A DNA stretch of 8,295 nt from CAYYWV01 sp964475385 (GTDB lineage Bacteria; Pseudomonadota; Alphaproteobacteria; JAAXGF01): NCBI GenBank assembly GCA_964475385.1, contig CAYYWV010000109.1, positions 1-8,295 on the forward strand, given 5' to 3'. The position numbers and the translations under genes are program-made. The notes under the pieces were generated by a model. The model saw only the letters and a program-made list of their open reading frames with translations, searched no databases and was not told the DNA's origin. Below, in pieces: positions 1 through 7,109 of the stretch (the first letter of the stretch is position 1; every line of letters begins with the position of its first letter).

Positions 1-42
1 TCACACGGCCGCATCGGGGCCGAAGGGGGATGGCCGCAAGGC

Positions 43-780
43 TCAGGAGCCCAGCAGCACCTCCTTCGCCTGGTTGATCTTGGCCGCGAGATAGGTGGAG
101 CCGCCGTGGTCGGGGTGGTTCTTTTGCATCAGCGTCCGGTGCGCGCGGCGGATCTCCTCGGGCGTTGCGTCCGCACTCACGCCGAGGATCTCGCGGGCTT
201 CCTCGACCGTCATGGATTCGCCGCTCGCGGCGCTGCGCCGCCCGGCGCTCTCTTTCATGCGCGCCCGCCATTCGTCGCGGAACGGGCTGCGATCGAGGAA
301 GGATTCGATCAGCGGCACCGAATCGGGGTCGTCGCCTGCGCAGTCCGCATACAGCGCGAGAAGCTCGTCGAGCGAAAGCGCGCTGAGCCGTCGGCCTGCG
401 AACCGCCCCTTGAGGATCGCGCCGTCGATCTCGCCGGTGGCGTGATCGAGGGTCATGGCGAGCGTGGCGGTCTCGACGCCGGTGCGCTGCGGCCCCGCGC
501 TCGCGCCGGTCCGATGCCAGCCGCCCCCGCGCAGCCCTCGGAAGAGCGCGCGCGCGAGCAGAAACCGCCGCACGAAAGGCAGCGCGCCGGCCGCGACCCC
601 GAGCGCCCAGGCCGCGCGCCCGCTGACGATCAGATAAAGGATGAGCAGCGCGACCACCGTGCCGCCCACCCATTTCACGAGCAGGACGAGCGTTCGGGGC
701 TCGGCCTGGGCGAACCAGCGGGCGACCAGCAAAACCAGCCCGAGAACAGCGATGCCGAGGAGCAGATAAGCGAGGATCAT
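43..780 (-). CDS. Membrane-anchored J-domain (DnaJ-like) co-chaperone
   Basis: This 245-residue protein probably recruits and stimulates an Hsp70 (DnaK) at the inner membrane. Seen: a hydrophobic N-terminus with likely membrane helices at about residues 1-22 and 31-53 and a third weaker one at 55-70. A basic, Gly-rich stretch follows (80-100). A middle region (about 107-175) with LDHATGEIDG and an acidic DELLALYADC segment comes next. A short C-terminal J-domain spans about 190-245, with the HPD signature at 222-224 and a KINQAKE helix at the end. Known: HPD is the DnaK-contacting motif, and C-terminal J-domains behind a membrane anchor occur in small proteobacterial and mitochondrial Pam18-type proteins. 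It lacks the Gly/Phe, zinc-finger and substrate-binding regions of DnaJ, so it is not the housekeeping chaperone. It lies 25 bp after the VWA gene and is probably cotranscribed with it. No clear Shine-Dalgarno precedes the ATG. The J-domain call is firm; the client is unknown. Confidence 0.87.
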   Translation of the reverse strand: MILAYLLLGIAVLGLVLLVARWFAQAEPRTLVLLVKWVGGTVVALLILYLIVSGRAAWALGVAAGALPFVRRFLLARALFRGLRGGGWHRTGASAGPQRTGVETATLAMTLDHATGEIDGAILKGRFAGRRLSALSLDELLALYADCAGDDPDSVPLIESFLDRSPFRDEWRARMKESAGRRSAASGESMTVEEAREILGVSADATPEEIRRAHRTLMQKNHPDHGGSTYLAAKINQAKEVLLGS

Positions 781-805
781 GGCGGAGGACGCCGGCGTTC
801 CGGTC

Positions 806-1516
806 CTATCGGACCTGGCTCGTGATGCGCAGCACCTCGCCGCCGACGCGTCGGCCGTAGTCTTCGAGCGCCCGGCGTCCGCCGGCGGCGTAAACGGCGA
901 CCGCGCTCAACAGCTCGCGAAGCTGGCGCGCGCTTGCCGAATCGAACGGGCAGTAGGCCCCCTGGGTGAGCTTGGCGATCTGGCGGAAGACGCGGCCTGC
1001 GTTCGGCTCGCCGCCTTCGTGGAAAACGAAGACCGGCACGTTGAGAAGGCCGAGCTCGCCGGCGAGATGGCAGAGCTCGTCGGCCGGCTCCTCCACACAG
1101 TCGCCGACGAAAACCATGGCGTCGACTTTCTTCTTGCGGGTCTCGGCGATCGCATGGCGCAGCACCTTGGCGATCTGGGTGTAGCCGCCGAGGCAGTAGA
1201 CCGCCGTCATTTTGCGCACCAGGGCGTCCGAATCGGTCAACCAACCGGTATGGCGGCACTCGCCGAAGCCCCGGTAGTAGACGAGCTGGACCTCGATCCC
1301 GCCGAGGGCGGCGGTCTCGGCGAACATCTGGCCCTGGATCGCGCAGGCCCGGTCCCAGGTCGGCTCGCGGCTCGCGGTCGCGTCCATGGCGAAGATCAAC
1401 CGTCCGCGGGGTCCGGCCGCGCGCGCCGCGGGCATGGCCGCGACCTCGCGCAGAAAAGCGTCGACCGCGCTCCGGGTTCCGGTCTGCGGCGCAATATCGC
1501 GTTTGTCCTTGCTCAT
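806..1516 (-). CDS. VWA-domain protein with MIDAS metal site
   Basis: This cytosolic von Willebrand factor A-fold protein has 236 residues from the chosen ATG. It has no signal peptide or membrane helix. Seen: LIFAMDATAS gives the MIDAS motif D45-x-T47-x-S49 after a hydrophobic strand. GGYTQ supplies the MIDAS Thr at 113, and VFVGD supplies the Asp at 139 in a VDAMVFVGD strand. A further VPVFVFHEGG strand lies near 160-169. Known: VWA domains bind a divalent cation and a protein partner, often serving as adaptors or scaffolds. An in-frame ATG at 1579 would add 21 residues. That extension is polar and unremarkable, and the bases just before it form a perfect GC palindrome where a ribosome site should be, so I prefer 1516. 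Neither start has a good Shine-Dalgarno. The close downstream J-domain gene suggests a shared function. No specific role can be assigned. Confidence 0.8.
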   Translation of the reverse strand: MSKDKRDIAPQTGTRSAVDAFLREVAAMPAARAAGPRGRLIFAMDATASREPTWDRACAIQGQMFAETAALGGIEVQLVYYRGFGECRHTGWLTDSDALVRKMTAVYCLGGYTQIAKVLRHAIAETRKKKVDAMVFVGDCVEEPADELCHLAGELGLLNVPVFVFHEGGEPNAGRVFRQIAKLTQGAYCPFDSASARQLRELLSAVAVYAAGGRRALEDYGRRVGGEVLRITSQVR

Positions 1517-1643
1517 GGCGTCATACGCACCCTGTCGCCCATCCGTACGGAGAGCGTGCCCATGGTCGTTTTTCTTCATGGGCGCGCGCCCAAAGTCCGT
1601 CGGCCAGGGTCATTCCTTATTCTACACCGATCCGACCACAGCT
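1517..1643 (-). other. Spacer between transporter and VWA genes; possible promoter region
   Basis: This spacer of about 127 bp separates the hydrolase/transporter pair from the VWA/J-domain pair on the minus strand, so the second pair may have its own promoter here. On the minus strand a TAGAAT hexamer at about 1619-1624 is one base from the -10 consensus, but no matching -35 box is seen at the right spacing. A short minus-strand frame starting near 1612 (MTLADGLW...) lacks a usable ribosome site and was not called. No terminator was found. Confidence 0.3.
1580..1591. repeat. Perfect 12-bp GC palindrome upstream of VWA gene
   Basis: The sequence GGGCGCGCGCCC is a perfect self-complementary 12-mer lying between the transporter stop and the VWA gene. 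It directly abuts the alternative VWA start at 1579 and is 64 bp upstream of the preferred start at 1516. It could be a weak hairpin (four-pair stem, four-base loop) or chance in GC-rich DNA. No T tract follows in either direction, so it is not a terminator. Confidence 0.35.
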
Positions 1644-3104
1644 TCATATCTCACCCGCACCCGACAGCGGCCCGGGCACGCCCTCGGCCCGGTGGCGGGC
1701 GAGGAGCCCGACGGCGAGCAGCGCGATCGTCGCGGGCGCGAGCGCCCCGAGCCAGTAGAGCCACGCGGCCGCCGCGGCGACGGTGGCCCGGCTTACGCCC
1801 GCATCGAGGCCGCCGGCGGCGTTGGCGACAAGCCCCGCGAAGGCCGCGCCGAACGCGATGCCGAGCGAGCGGATGGTCGAGATCGACGCCGTGGTCGTCG
1901 CTTCCTCGCCCTCGCGCGCGGCCGCCATGGTGCCTGTCACCACATGGACATGACTGGCCCCGATGCCAAGCCCCATCGCGGTCACCGCAGCGACGAAAAC
2001 CGCGAAAGGGCCAGAGACCGCGAAGACGGCCTGCCCCACCACCGCAAGGGTCAAGAAAAGCGGGCCTGCGATCACCGCAACCCGGACCGCCCGACCGCGC
2101 AGGCCCGCCGTGACCAGCGCGGCCGTCGTCCAGGCGATCGCCATCATGGCGTTGATGTAGCCCGCGACCAGCGGCGAGGCGCCGTGCAGAACCTGCGCGA
2201 CCAGCGGCGTGAACACGCCGAGCGGGCTGTGGGTGAAGGAGTAAAGGAAGAACATCCAGTTCGCGGTGCCGACCGCGGTCGCCAGCGACAAGGCGCGCGA
2301 CGGGAACAGGCGCACGGCCGCCCGCGAATCGAGCCGGAAGGCGCTGAGAACCAGCGCCGCGGCCAGAGCGACGAGTCCGAAGCGCGCGGCGGTCTGCCCG
2401 ACCGTCCCCGCCGAGGCGAGGCTGAGCACGCCCGCGCCGAGAAGCGCCAGCCGGCCGAGCGGAATATCGCGCGCCCGGGCCGCCGTCCGCCCGCCCGGCG
2501 GCAGCACCCGCCAGGCCGCCGCGGCGAAGCCGATCACCACCGGCACCGCGAACAGAAACGCCCCCCGCCACCAGCCGGCCTCGGCGAACAGGCCGCCGAT
2601 CAACGGTCCCGCAAGCGCCGCCACGCCCCAGGTGGTCGAGATCGTGGACAGCACGCGCGTGCGCAAAGCGCCCGCATAGAGCTCGCGCACCAGCACCATC
2701 GAAAGCGCGATGATCAGCCCCCCGCCCGCGCCTTGCACCAGCCGCGCGGCCAAGAGCGTCGGCATCGAGACGGCGAGGCCGCAGCCCGCCGAACCGGCGA
2801 GAAAAGCCGCCGCCGCCGCGACATAGCCCTTGCGCGAGCCGAGCGCGGCGCGCACCGGCCCGCCGCAGGCCGCGCCGACGATCGAGGCCACCATGTACAG
2901 CATGGTCGGCCAGGTGTAGAACGCGGCCCCGCCGATCTCGCGGACCACCGCCGGCATCACCGTCGAGACCACGAAAACGTCGACCGCGTGAAGCCCGATG
3001 CCGAGGTTGAGGATCAAGGTGTAGGCCGCGTAGCGCCCGCGAAAGACATCGCGCCAAGCGGCGCGCTCGGGCATGGGCCGGGCGGCGGCGTCCTCGTCGG
3101 TCAC
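1644..3104 (-). CDS. Major facilitator superfamily transporter, DHA2-like (14 helices)
   Basis: This 486-residue inner-membrane permease is probably a proton-coupled exporter. Seen: about 14 hydrophobic segments between residues 25 and 470, separated near the middle by a polar Pro/Gly/Arg-rich stretch (202-217). Helix 1 carries HAVDVFVVSTVMPAV, resembling the LDxTVVNVALP motif of drug antiporters. RLVQGAGGG (121-129) lies in helix 4. WGVAALAGPLIGG (159-171) fits antiporter motif C in helix 5. Motif A after helix 2 is degenerate: GGPVRAALGSRKG has the end but lacks the usual Asp. Start: the GTG at 3104 overlaps the hydrolase TGA as GTGA, typical of translational coupling. An internal ATG at 3074 would give 476 residues. 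The frame stays open upstream to 4394, but that stretch runs across the hydrolase and is not coding. Coupling to a nucleoside hydrolase hints at a nucleoside- or base-related substrate, but residues alone do not show it. Confidence 0.86.
   Translation of the reverse strand: MTDEDAAARPMPERAAWRDVFRGRYAAYTLILNLGIGLHAVDVFVVSTVMPAVVREIGGAAFYTWPTMLYMVASIVGAACGGPVRAALGSRKGYVAAAAAFLAGSAGCGLAVSMPTLLAARLVQGAGGGLIIALSMVLVRELYAGALRTRVLSTISTTWGVAALAGPLIGGLFAEAGWWRGAFLFAVPVVIGFAAAAWRVLPPGGRTAARARDIPLGRLALLGAGVLSLASAGTVGQTAARFGLVALAAALVLSAFRLDSRAAVRLFPSRALSLATAVGTANWMFFLYSFTHSPLGVFTPLVAQVLHGASPLVAGYINAMMAIAWTTAALVTAGLRGRAVRVAVIAGPLFLTLAVVGQAVFAVSGPFAVFVAAVTAMGLGIGASHVHVVTGTMAAAREGEEATTTASISTIRSLGIAFGAAFAGLVANAAGGLDAGVSRATVAAAAAWLYWLGALAPATIALLAVGLLARHRAEGVPGPLSGAGEI
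3101..3104 (-). promoter_or_regulatory. GTGA stop/start overlap, translational coupling
   Basis: On the minus strand the four bases GTGA contain both the hydrolase stop (TGA, 3103-3101) and the transporter start (GTG, 3104-3102). No strong Shine-Dalgarno lies just upstream, which fits reinitiation by ribosomes that have finished the hydrolase. This overlap decides the transporter start over the ATG 30 bases further in. Confidence 0.7.
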
Positions 3105-4024
3105 AGCCGGGCGAGCCGCGAAATCAGCAAACGGTAGAGGCCGTCGCTGTCGAGATCGACCGCGACTTGCGCGTTCGGCGGGTTCCCATCCTTCATCTCC
3201 ACCGCGCGGGTGCGGCCGACCTCCGGCCCTTCGGCGGTCTCGACCGCGATTCGCACGGGCCGGGTCTCGAACAGTCCGGGCGCGAGCAGATAGGCGATCA
3301 CGCAGACGTCGTGAAGAAGCGGCGCGCCGCCTTCTCGCGCGCGCGGACCATGGGCGAGCATATCGGCGACCGCCGCGCCGACGCGGCCGCCGCCTTCGCG
3401 CAGCGCCGCGATTCGCGCCTCGCTCGCGCTCGTATGCCGGGTGACGTCGAGGCCGATCATGACGACCCGCGCGCCGGCGTCGAATACGACCGCGGCGGCG
3501 TGAGGGTCGACGTAAGCGTTGAACTCGGCCGCAGGCGTCACGTTGCCGGCGCCGAGGCTGCCGCCCATCAGCACGATCTCGCGAACGTTCGCAACGATCT
3601 CGGGCGCCATGACGAAGGCGAGCGCAAGGTTGGTCAACGGCCCGAGCGCGGCGATGGTGATCGGCTCGGGCGATGCGCGCAGGCGGTCGATCAGCGCATC
3701 CACCGCATGGCCGGGCGCGAGCGGGACGGCGACGGGCGGAAGCGCGAGCCCGGCGATGCCGGATTCGCCGTGGACATGGGGCGCGGTCACAAGCGGACGC
3801 AGAATCGGACGCGGGCAACCGGCGAAGACCGGAACGTCGTCTCGGCCGGCGAAGGCGCAGATCCTTCGCGCGTTCGCCGCCGTCCGCGCGACCGGAACAT
3901 TGCCCGCCACGGCCGTGACCGCGCGAAGGTCGAGCGCGTCGTCGGCCGCGAGCGCGAGGAACAGCGCGACCGCGTCGTCGCGTCCGGGATCGCAATCGAC
4001 GATCAAGGGCCGTCGTCCGTTCAT
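3101..4024 (-). CDS. Inosine-uridine-preferring nucleoside hydrolase family protein (RihA-like)
   Basis: This 307-residue cytosolic enzyme is predicted to hydrolyse the N-glycosidic bond of ribonucleosides to free base and ribose. Seen: the N-terminal calcium motif DCDPGRDDA (10-18, with D12 and D17 as expected ligands), AGN at 40-42, HGESG at 85-89, LMGG at 152-155, and PAAEFNAYVDP (164-174), whose E167 and N169 contact ribose in the family. LHDVC follows, with H238 and the third calcium ligand D239. All key residues are present and the length is normal, so the gene looks intact. DCDPG, HGESG and PAAEFN recall the pyrimidine-preferring RihA group, but base specificity cannot be read reliably. 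The ATG at 4024 sits ten residues before the metal motif. The frame is open back to 4219, but that stretch is Arg/Lys-rich and unlike the family. Its stop overlaps the start of the transporter, implying one operon. Confidence 0.92.
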   Translation of the reverse strand: MNGRRPLIVDCDPGRDDAVALFLALAADDALDLRAVTAVAGNVPVARTAANARRICAFAGRDDVPVFAGCPRPILRPLVTAPHVHGESGIAGLALPPVAVPLAPGHAVDALIDRLRASPEPITIAALGPLTNLALAFVMAPEIVANVREIVLMGGSLGAGNVTPAAEFNAYVDPHAAAVVFDAGARVVMIGLDVTRHTSASEARIAALREGGGRVGAAVADMLAHGPRAREGGAPLLHDVCVIAYLLAPGLFETRPVRIAVETAEGPEVGRTRAVEMKDGNPPNAQVAVDLDSDGLYRLLISRLARL

Positions 4025-4130
4025 AGCGGCAAGGAAACACCGCGCGCGAGGCCCTGTCGAGCCCGTTGCGCGCAGCCGTCGGCTCTTTCGAGGCCACGAG
4101 CGGCGGCGGGGGTTCTCGGCGGCGCGTTTT

Positions 4131-4182
4131 TTCTTTACCCTCGCCCCGCCGGCGTTTTTTCGCAAAGGGCGGGAGAAGGGAA
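4131..4182. repeat. Imperfect inverted repeat, possible operator
   Basis: The arm TTCTTTACCCTCGCCC (4131-4146) is an imperfect complement of GGGCGGGAGAAGGGAA (4167-4182). The best-matching part is the GGGCG/CGCCC core, and the 20-base centre contains a T6 tract. The dyad sits 67 bases before the ligase ATG, where an operator or activator site could lie. With about five mismatches per arm and strong compositional bias, chance is a real alternative. Confidence 0.28.
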
Positions 4183-4236
4183 TTTTTCGGCCCAAACCCA
4201 TAAGCCGGTCCGCGATCAACGAGGGACGACAAAGAC

Positions 4237-4240
4237 AGGA
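4237..4240 (+). promoter_or_regulatory. Ribosome binding site deciding the ligase start
   Basis: AGGA lies eight bases before the ATG at 4249. An in-frame GTG at 4243 is only two bases from it, too close to be served. The ATG is therefore preferred, removing two residues from the longest possible frame. Confidence 0.55.
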
Positions 4241-4248
4241 CTGTGACC

Positions 4249-5613
4249 ATGAGCGGGATACTCGACCTCGAAACCTTGCGCGGCCTCGTGAACAGGGGCG
4301 AAATCGACACCGTGCTCGTGTGCTTCCCCGACATGCAGGGGCGGCTGATCGGCAAGCGGGTCACCGGCCGTTTCTTCGTCGAGCACGCGGTCAACGAGCT
4401 CCACGCCTGCGATTACCTGCTCACGGTCGACATGGAGATGGAGCCGGTGCCCGGCTACAAGGCCGCGTCCTGGGCGTTGGGCTACGGCGACTTCGGCGTC
4501 AAGGCGGACCTGAAGACCCTGCGCCGCATCCCGTGGTTGCCGGGAACCGCGCTTGTGCTCGGCGACTGCGTGGACCACGACGGCAACGATCTCCCGCACG
4601 CGCCGCGCAGCATCCTCAAGCGCCAGGTCGCGCGCGCCCGCGAGAAGGGTTACGTCGCGATGATGGGCTCCGAGCTCGAGCTCTACGTCATCAACGAGAG
4701 CTTCGAGGCGGCGCGCGCCAAGAACTACCGCGACCTCGATCTCGCGAGCTGGTACAGCGAGGACTACCACATCTTCCAGACCACCAAGGAAGAAGAGCTG
4801 ATCCGCGCCATCCGCAACGCCATGGATGAGGCCGGCATCGAGGTCGAGTTCTCGAAGGGCGAGTGGGGGCCGGGCCAGGAGGAGATCAACCTGCGCTACG
4901 CCGAGGCGGTCGAGATGGCCGACCGCCACACCATCTACAAGAACGGGGCCAAGGAGATCGCTTATCTCCAGGGCAAGGCGATCACCTTCATGGCCAAGTG
5001 GCGCTACGACCTCGCCGGCAATAGCTGCCACCTGCACTCGTCGCTGTGGGACGCCCAGACCGGCCAACCTTTGTTCTACGACGAGTCCGCGCCCTTGGGC
5101 ATGTCGAAGCTGTTCCGCCATTACCTCGCGGGCCAGCTTGCGCTGATTCGGGACATGACCTACTTCCTCGCCCCCTATATCAACTCGTACAAGCGGTTCC
5201 AGGCGGGCTCGTTCGCGCCGACCAAGGCGGTCTGGAGCCGCGACAACCGCACCGCCGGCTTCCGGGTGCTGGGACCGGGCGCGGGCACCCGGGTCGAGTG
5301 CCGGATTCCGGGCGGCGACGTGAACCCCTATCTCGCCTTCGCCGCGACCATCGCGGCGGGTCTTTACGGCATCGAGAACGAGCTCGAGCTCGAGCCGATC
5401 TTCGAAGGGGACGCCTACCAGGGCGAAGGGGCGCGCGAGATCCCGAAAACGCTTCGCGAGGCCATAGAAGCGCTTGATAACTCGGCCGCTTTGCGCGAGG
5501 CTTTCGGCGACGACGTGGTCGATCATTACGTCCACACGGGGCGCTGGGAGCAGGCCGAATACGACCGTCGGGTGACCGACTGGGAAGTCATTCGGTACTT
5601 CGAGCGCGCCTGA
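4249..5613 (+). CDS. Glutamine-synthetase-family gamma-glutamyl-amine ligase (PuuA/GlnA4/IpuC-like)
   Basis: This 454-residue enzyme is predicted to join glutamate's gamma-carboxyl to an amine using ATP. Seen, numbered from the ATG: an N-terminal beta-grasp region with FPDMQGRLIGKRV (26-38), typical of GS-like ligases. Metal-site Glu residues are in SELELY (E142, E144) and GEWGPGQEE (E205, E212). GNSCHLH holds H261 and H263, NRTAGFR holds R334 and R339, and ECRIPGGDVNPY holds E350 and R352. In NSYKRFQAGSFAP (312-324) Phe322 stands where glutamine synthetase has the Glu that deprotonates ammonium. No adenylylation-site NLYDLP is present. The C-terminal end (VTDWEVIRYFERA) matches the ligase subfamily. 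Known relatives act on putrescine (PuuA), ethanolamine (GlnA4 of Streptomyces) or isopropylamine (IpuC). The downstream aldehyde and alcohol dehydrogenases favour an amino alcohol substrate, as inference. A role in bulk glutamine synthesis is unlikely. Confidence 0.88.
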   Translation: MSGILDLETLRGLVNRGEIDTVLVCFPDMQGRLIGKRVTGRFFVEHAVNELHACDYLLTVDMEMEPVPGYKAASWALGYGDFGVKADLKTLRRIPWLPGTALVLGDCVDHDGNDLPHAPRSILKRQVARAREKGYVAMMGSELELYVINESFEAARAKNYRDLDLASWYSEDYHIFQTTKEEELIRAIRNAMDEAGIEVEFSKGEWGPGQEEINLRYAEAVEMADRHTIYKNGAKEIAYLQGKAITFMAKWRYDLAGNSCHLHSSLWDAQTGQPLFYDESAPLGMSKLFRHYLAGQLALIRDMTYFLAPYINSYKRFQAGSFAPTKAVWSRDNRTAGFRVLGPGAGTRVECRIPGGDVNPYLAFAATIAAGLYGIENELELEPIFEGDAYQGEGAREIPKTLREAIEALDNSAALREAFGDDVVDHYVHTGRWEQAEYDRRVTDWEVIRYFERA

Positions 5614-5648
5614 CCGCAAAGGGCACACCACCCATCGCACCGCAGGAT

Positions 5649-5669
5649 CCCGGGGCCTTAACTCCCGGG
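5649..5669 (+). repeat. Intercistronic hairpin between ligase and aldehyde dehydrogenase
   Basis: Two CCCGGG hexamers (5649-5654 and 5664-5669) can form a six-pair GC stem with the loop GCCTTAACT. It lies in the 92-bp gap between the first two operon genes. No T run follows, so it is a poor intrinsic terminator. It may slow exonucleases or mark an RNA processing point and so uncouple the levels of the two products. Each hexamer is also self-complementary, which weakens the case. Confidence 0.4.
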
Positions 5670-5694
5670 CGCAGGAACGGGTCGCAACAGGACC

Positions 5695-5703
5695 GGGAGG
5701 GAG
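5695..5703 (+). promoter_or_regulatory. Strong Shine-Dalgarno for aldehyde dehydrogenase
   Basis: GGGAGGGAG contains GGAGG five bases before the ATG at 5706. It is much stronger than the ligase's AGGA, which suggests the dehydrogenase is translated efficiently on its own rather than by coupling across the 92-bp gap. Confidence 0.7.
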
Positions 5704-5705
5704 CG

Positions 5706-7095
<1,390 letters not shown>

Positions 7096-7097
<2 letters not shown>

Positions 7098-7103
7098 GGA
7101 GGG
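7096..7103 (+). promoter_or_regulatory. Shine-Dalgarno overlapping the aldehyde dehydrogenase stop
   Basis: GAGGAGGG overlaps the last two bases of the upstream TGA and lies six bases before the ATG at 7110. The genes are only 12 bases apart, so the same ribosomes may pass from one to the other. This supports a tight operon and a balanced supply of the two dehydrogenases. Confidence 0.75.
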
Positions 7104-7109
7104 CGCGCC

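Larger units (their letters stand above)
4025..4248. promoter_or_regulatory. Divergent intergenic region, likely promoters both ways
   Basis: These 224 bp separate the divergent hydrolase and ligase genes and must carry the ligase promoter, and probably that of the hydrolase. This is the most T/A-tract-rich part of the window: GCG-(CG)-TTTTTTC occurs twice (4124-4133 and 4152-4161), and a further T5 lies at 4183-4187. Imperfect inverted arms, about 11 of 16 positions matching, lie at 4131-4146 and 4167-4182, flanking the second T tract. I found no convincing sigma-70 -35/-10 pair and no sigma-54 GG/GC box. The role is inferred from position. Confidence 0.5.

Noticed and set aside
1..42. A further minus-strand gene starting at the ATG at 14-12
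   Set aside because: Only four codons fit before the window edge and there is no ribosome site, so nothing can be supported.
802..815. GGTCC-TATC-GGACC hairpin over the VWA stop codon as a terminator
   Set aside because: The stem is five pairs with no T run, and the next gene begins 25 bp later on the same strand. It is more likely chance.
1517..1579. Longer VWA protein starting at 1579
   Set aside because: It adds a polar 21-residue segment without family features, and a perfect GC palindrome occupies the place of its ribosome site. It is not fully excluded.
1386..3137. A 583-codon plus-strand frame opposite the transporter
   Set aside because: The product is almost entirely Arg, Gly, Ala and Pro with no fold signature, while the minus strand encodes 14 clear hydrophobic helices.
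4025..4219. N-terminal extension of the nucleoside hydrolase by 65 residues
   Set aside because: Family members begin about ten residues before the DxDPG motif, matching the ATG at 4024. The extension is basic and runs through the T-tract region.
3105..4394. Upstream extension of the transporter frame to 916 codons, suggesting a fusion protein
   Set aside because: The extension overlaps the hydrolase in another frame, is highly Arg-rich, and passes through the divergent non-coding region. The GTGA overlap at 3101-3104 gives a natural start.
5377..5400. GAGCTC/CTCGAG repeats (ELELE) as a repeat element
   Set aside because: It is a short run of Glu and Leu codons within the ligase reading frame, fully explained by coding.
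4216..5640. A 474-codon minus-strand frame opposite the ligase gene
   Set aside because: It mirrors the codon pattern of the ligase and has no recognisable motif; the plus-strand frame carries the full set of GS-fold residues.
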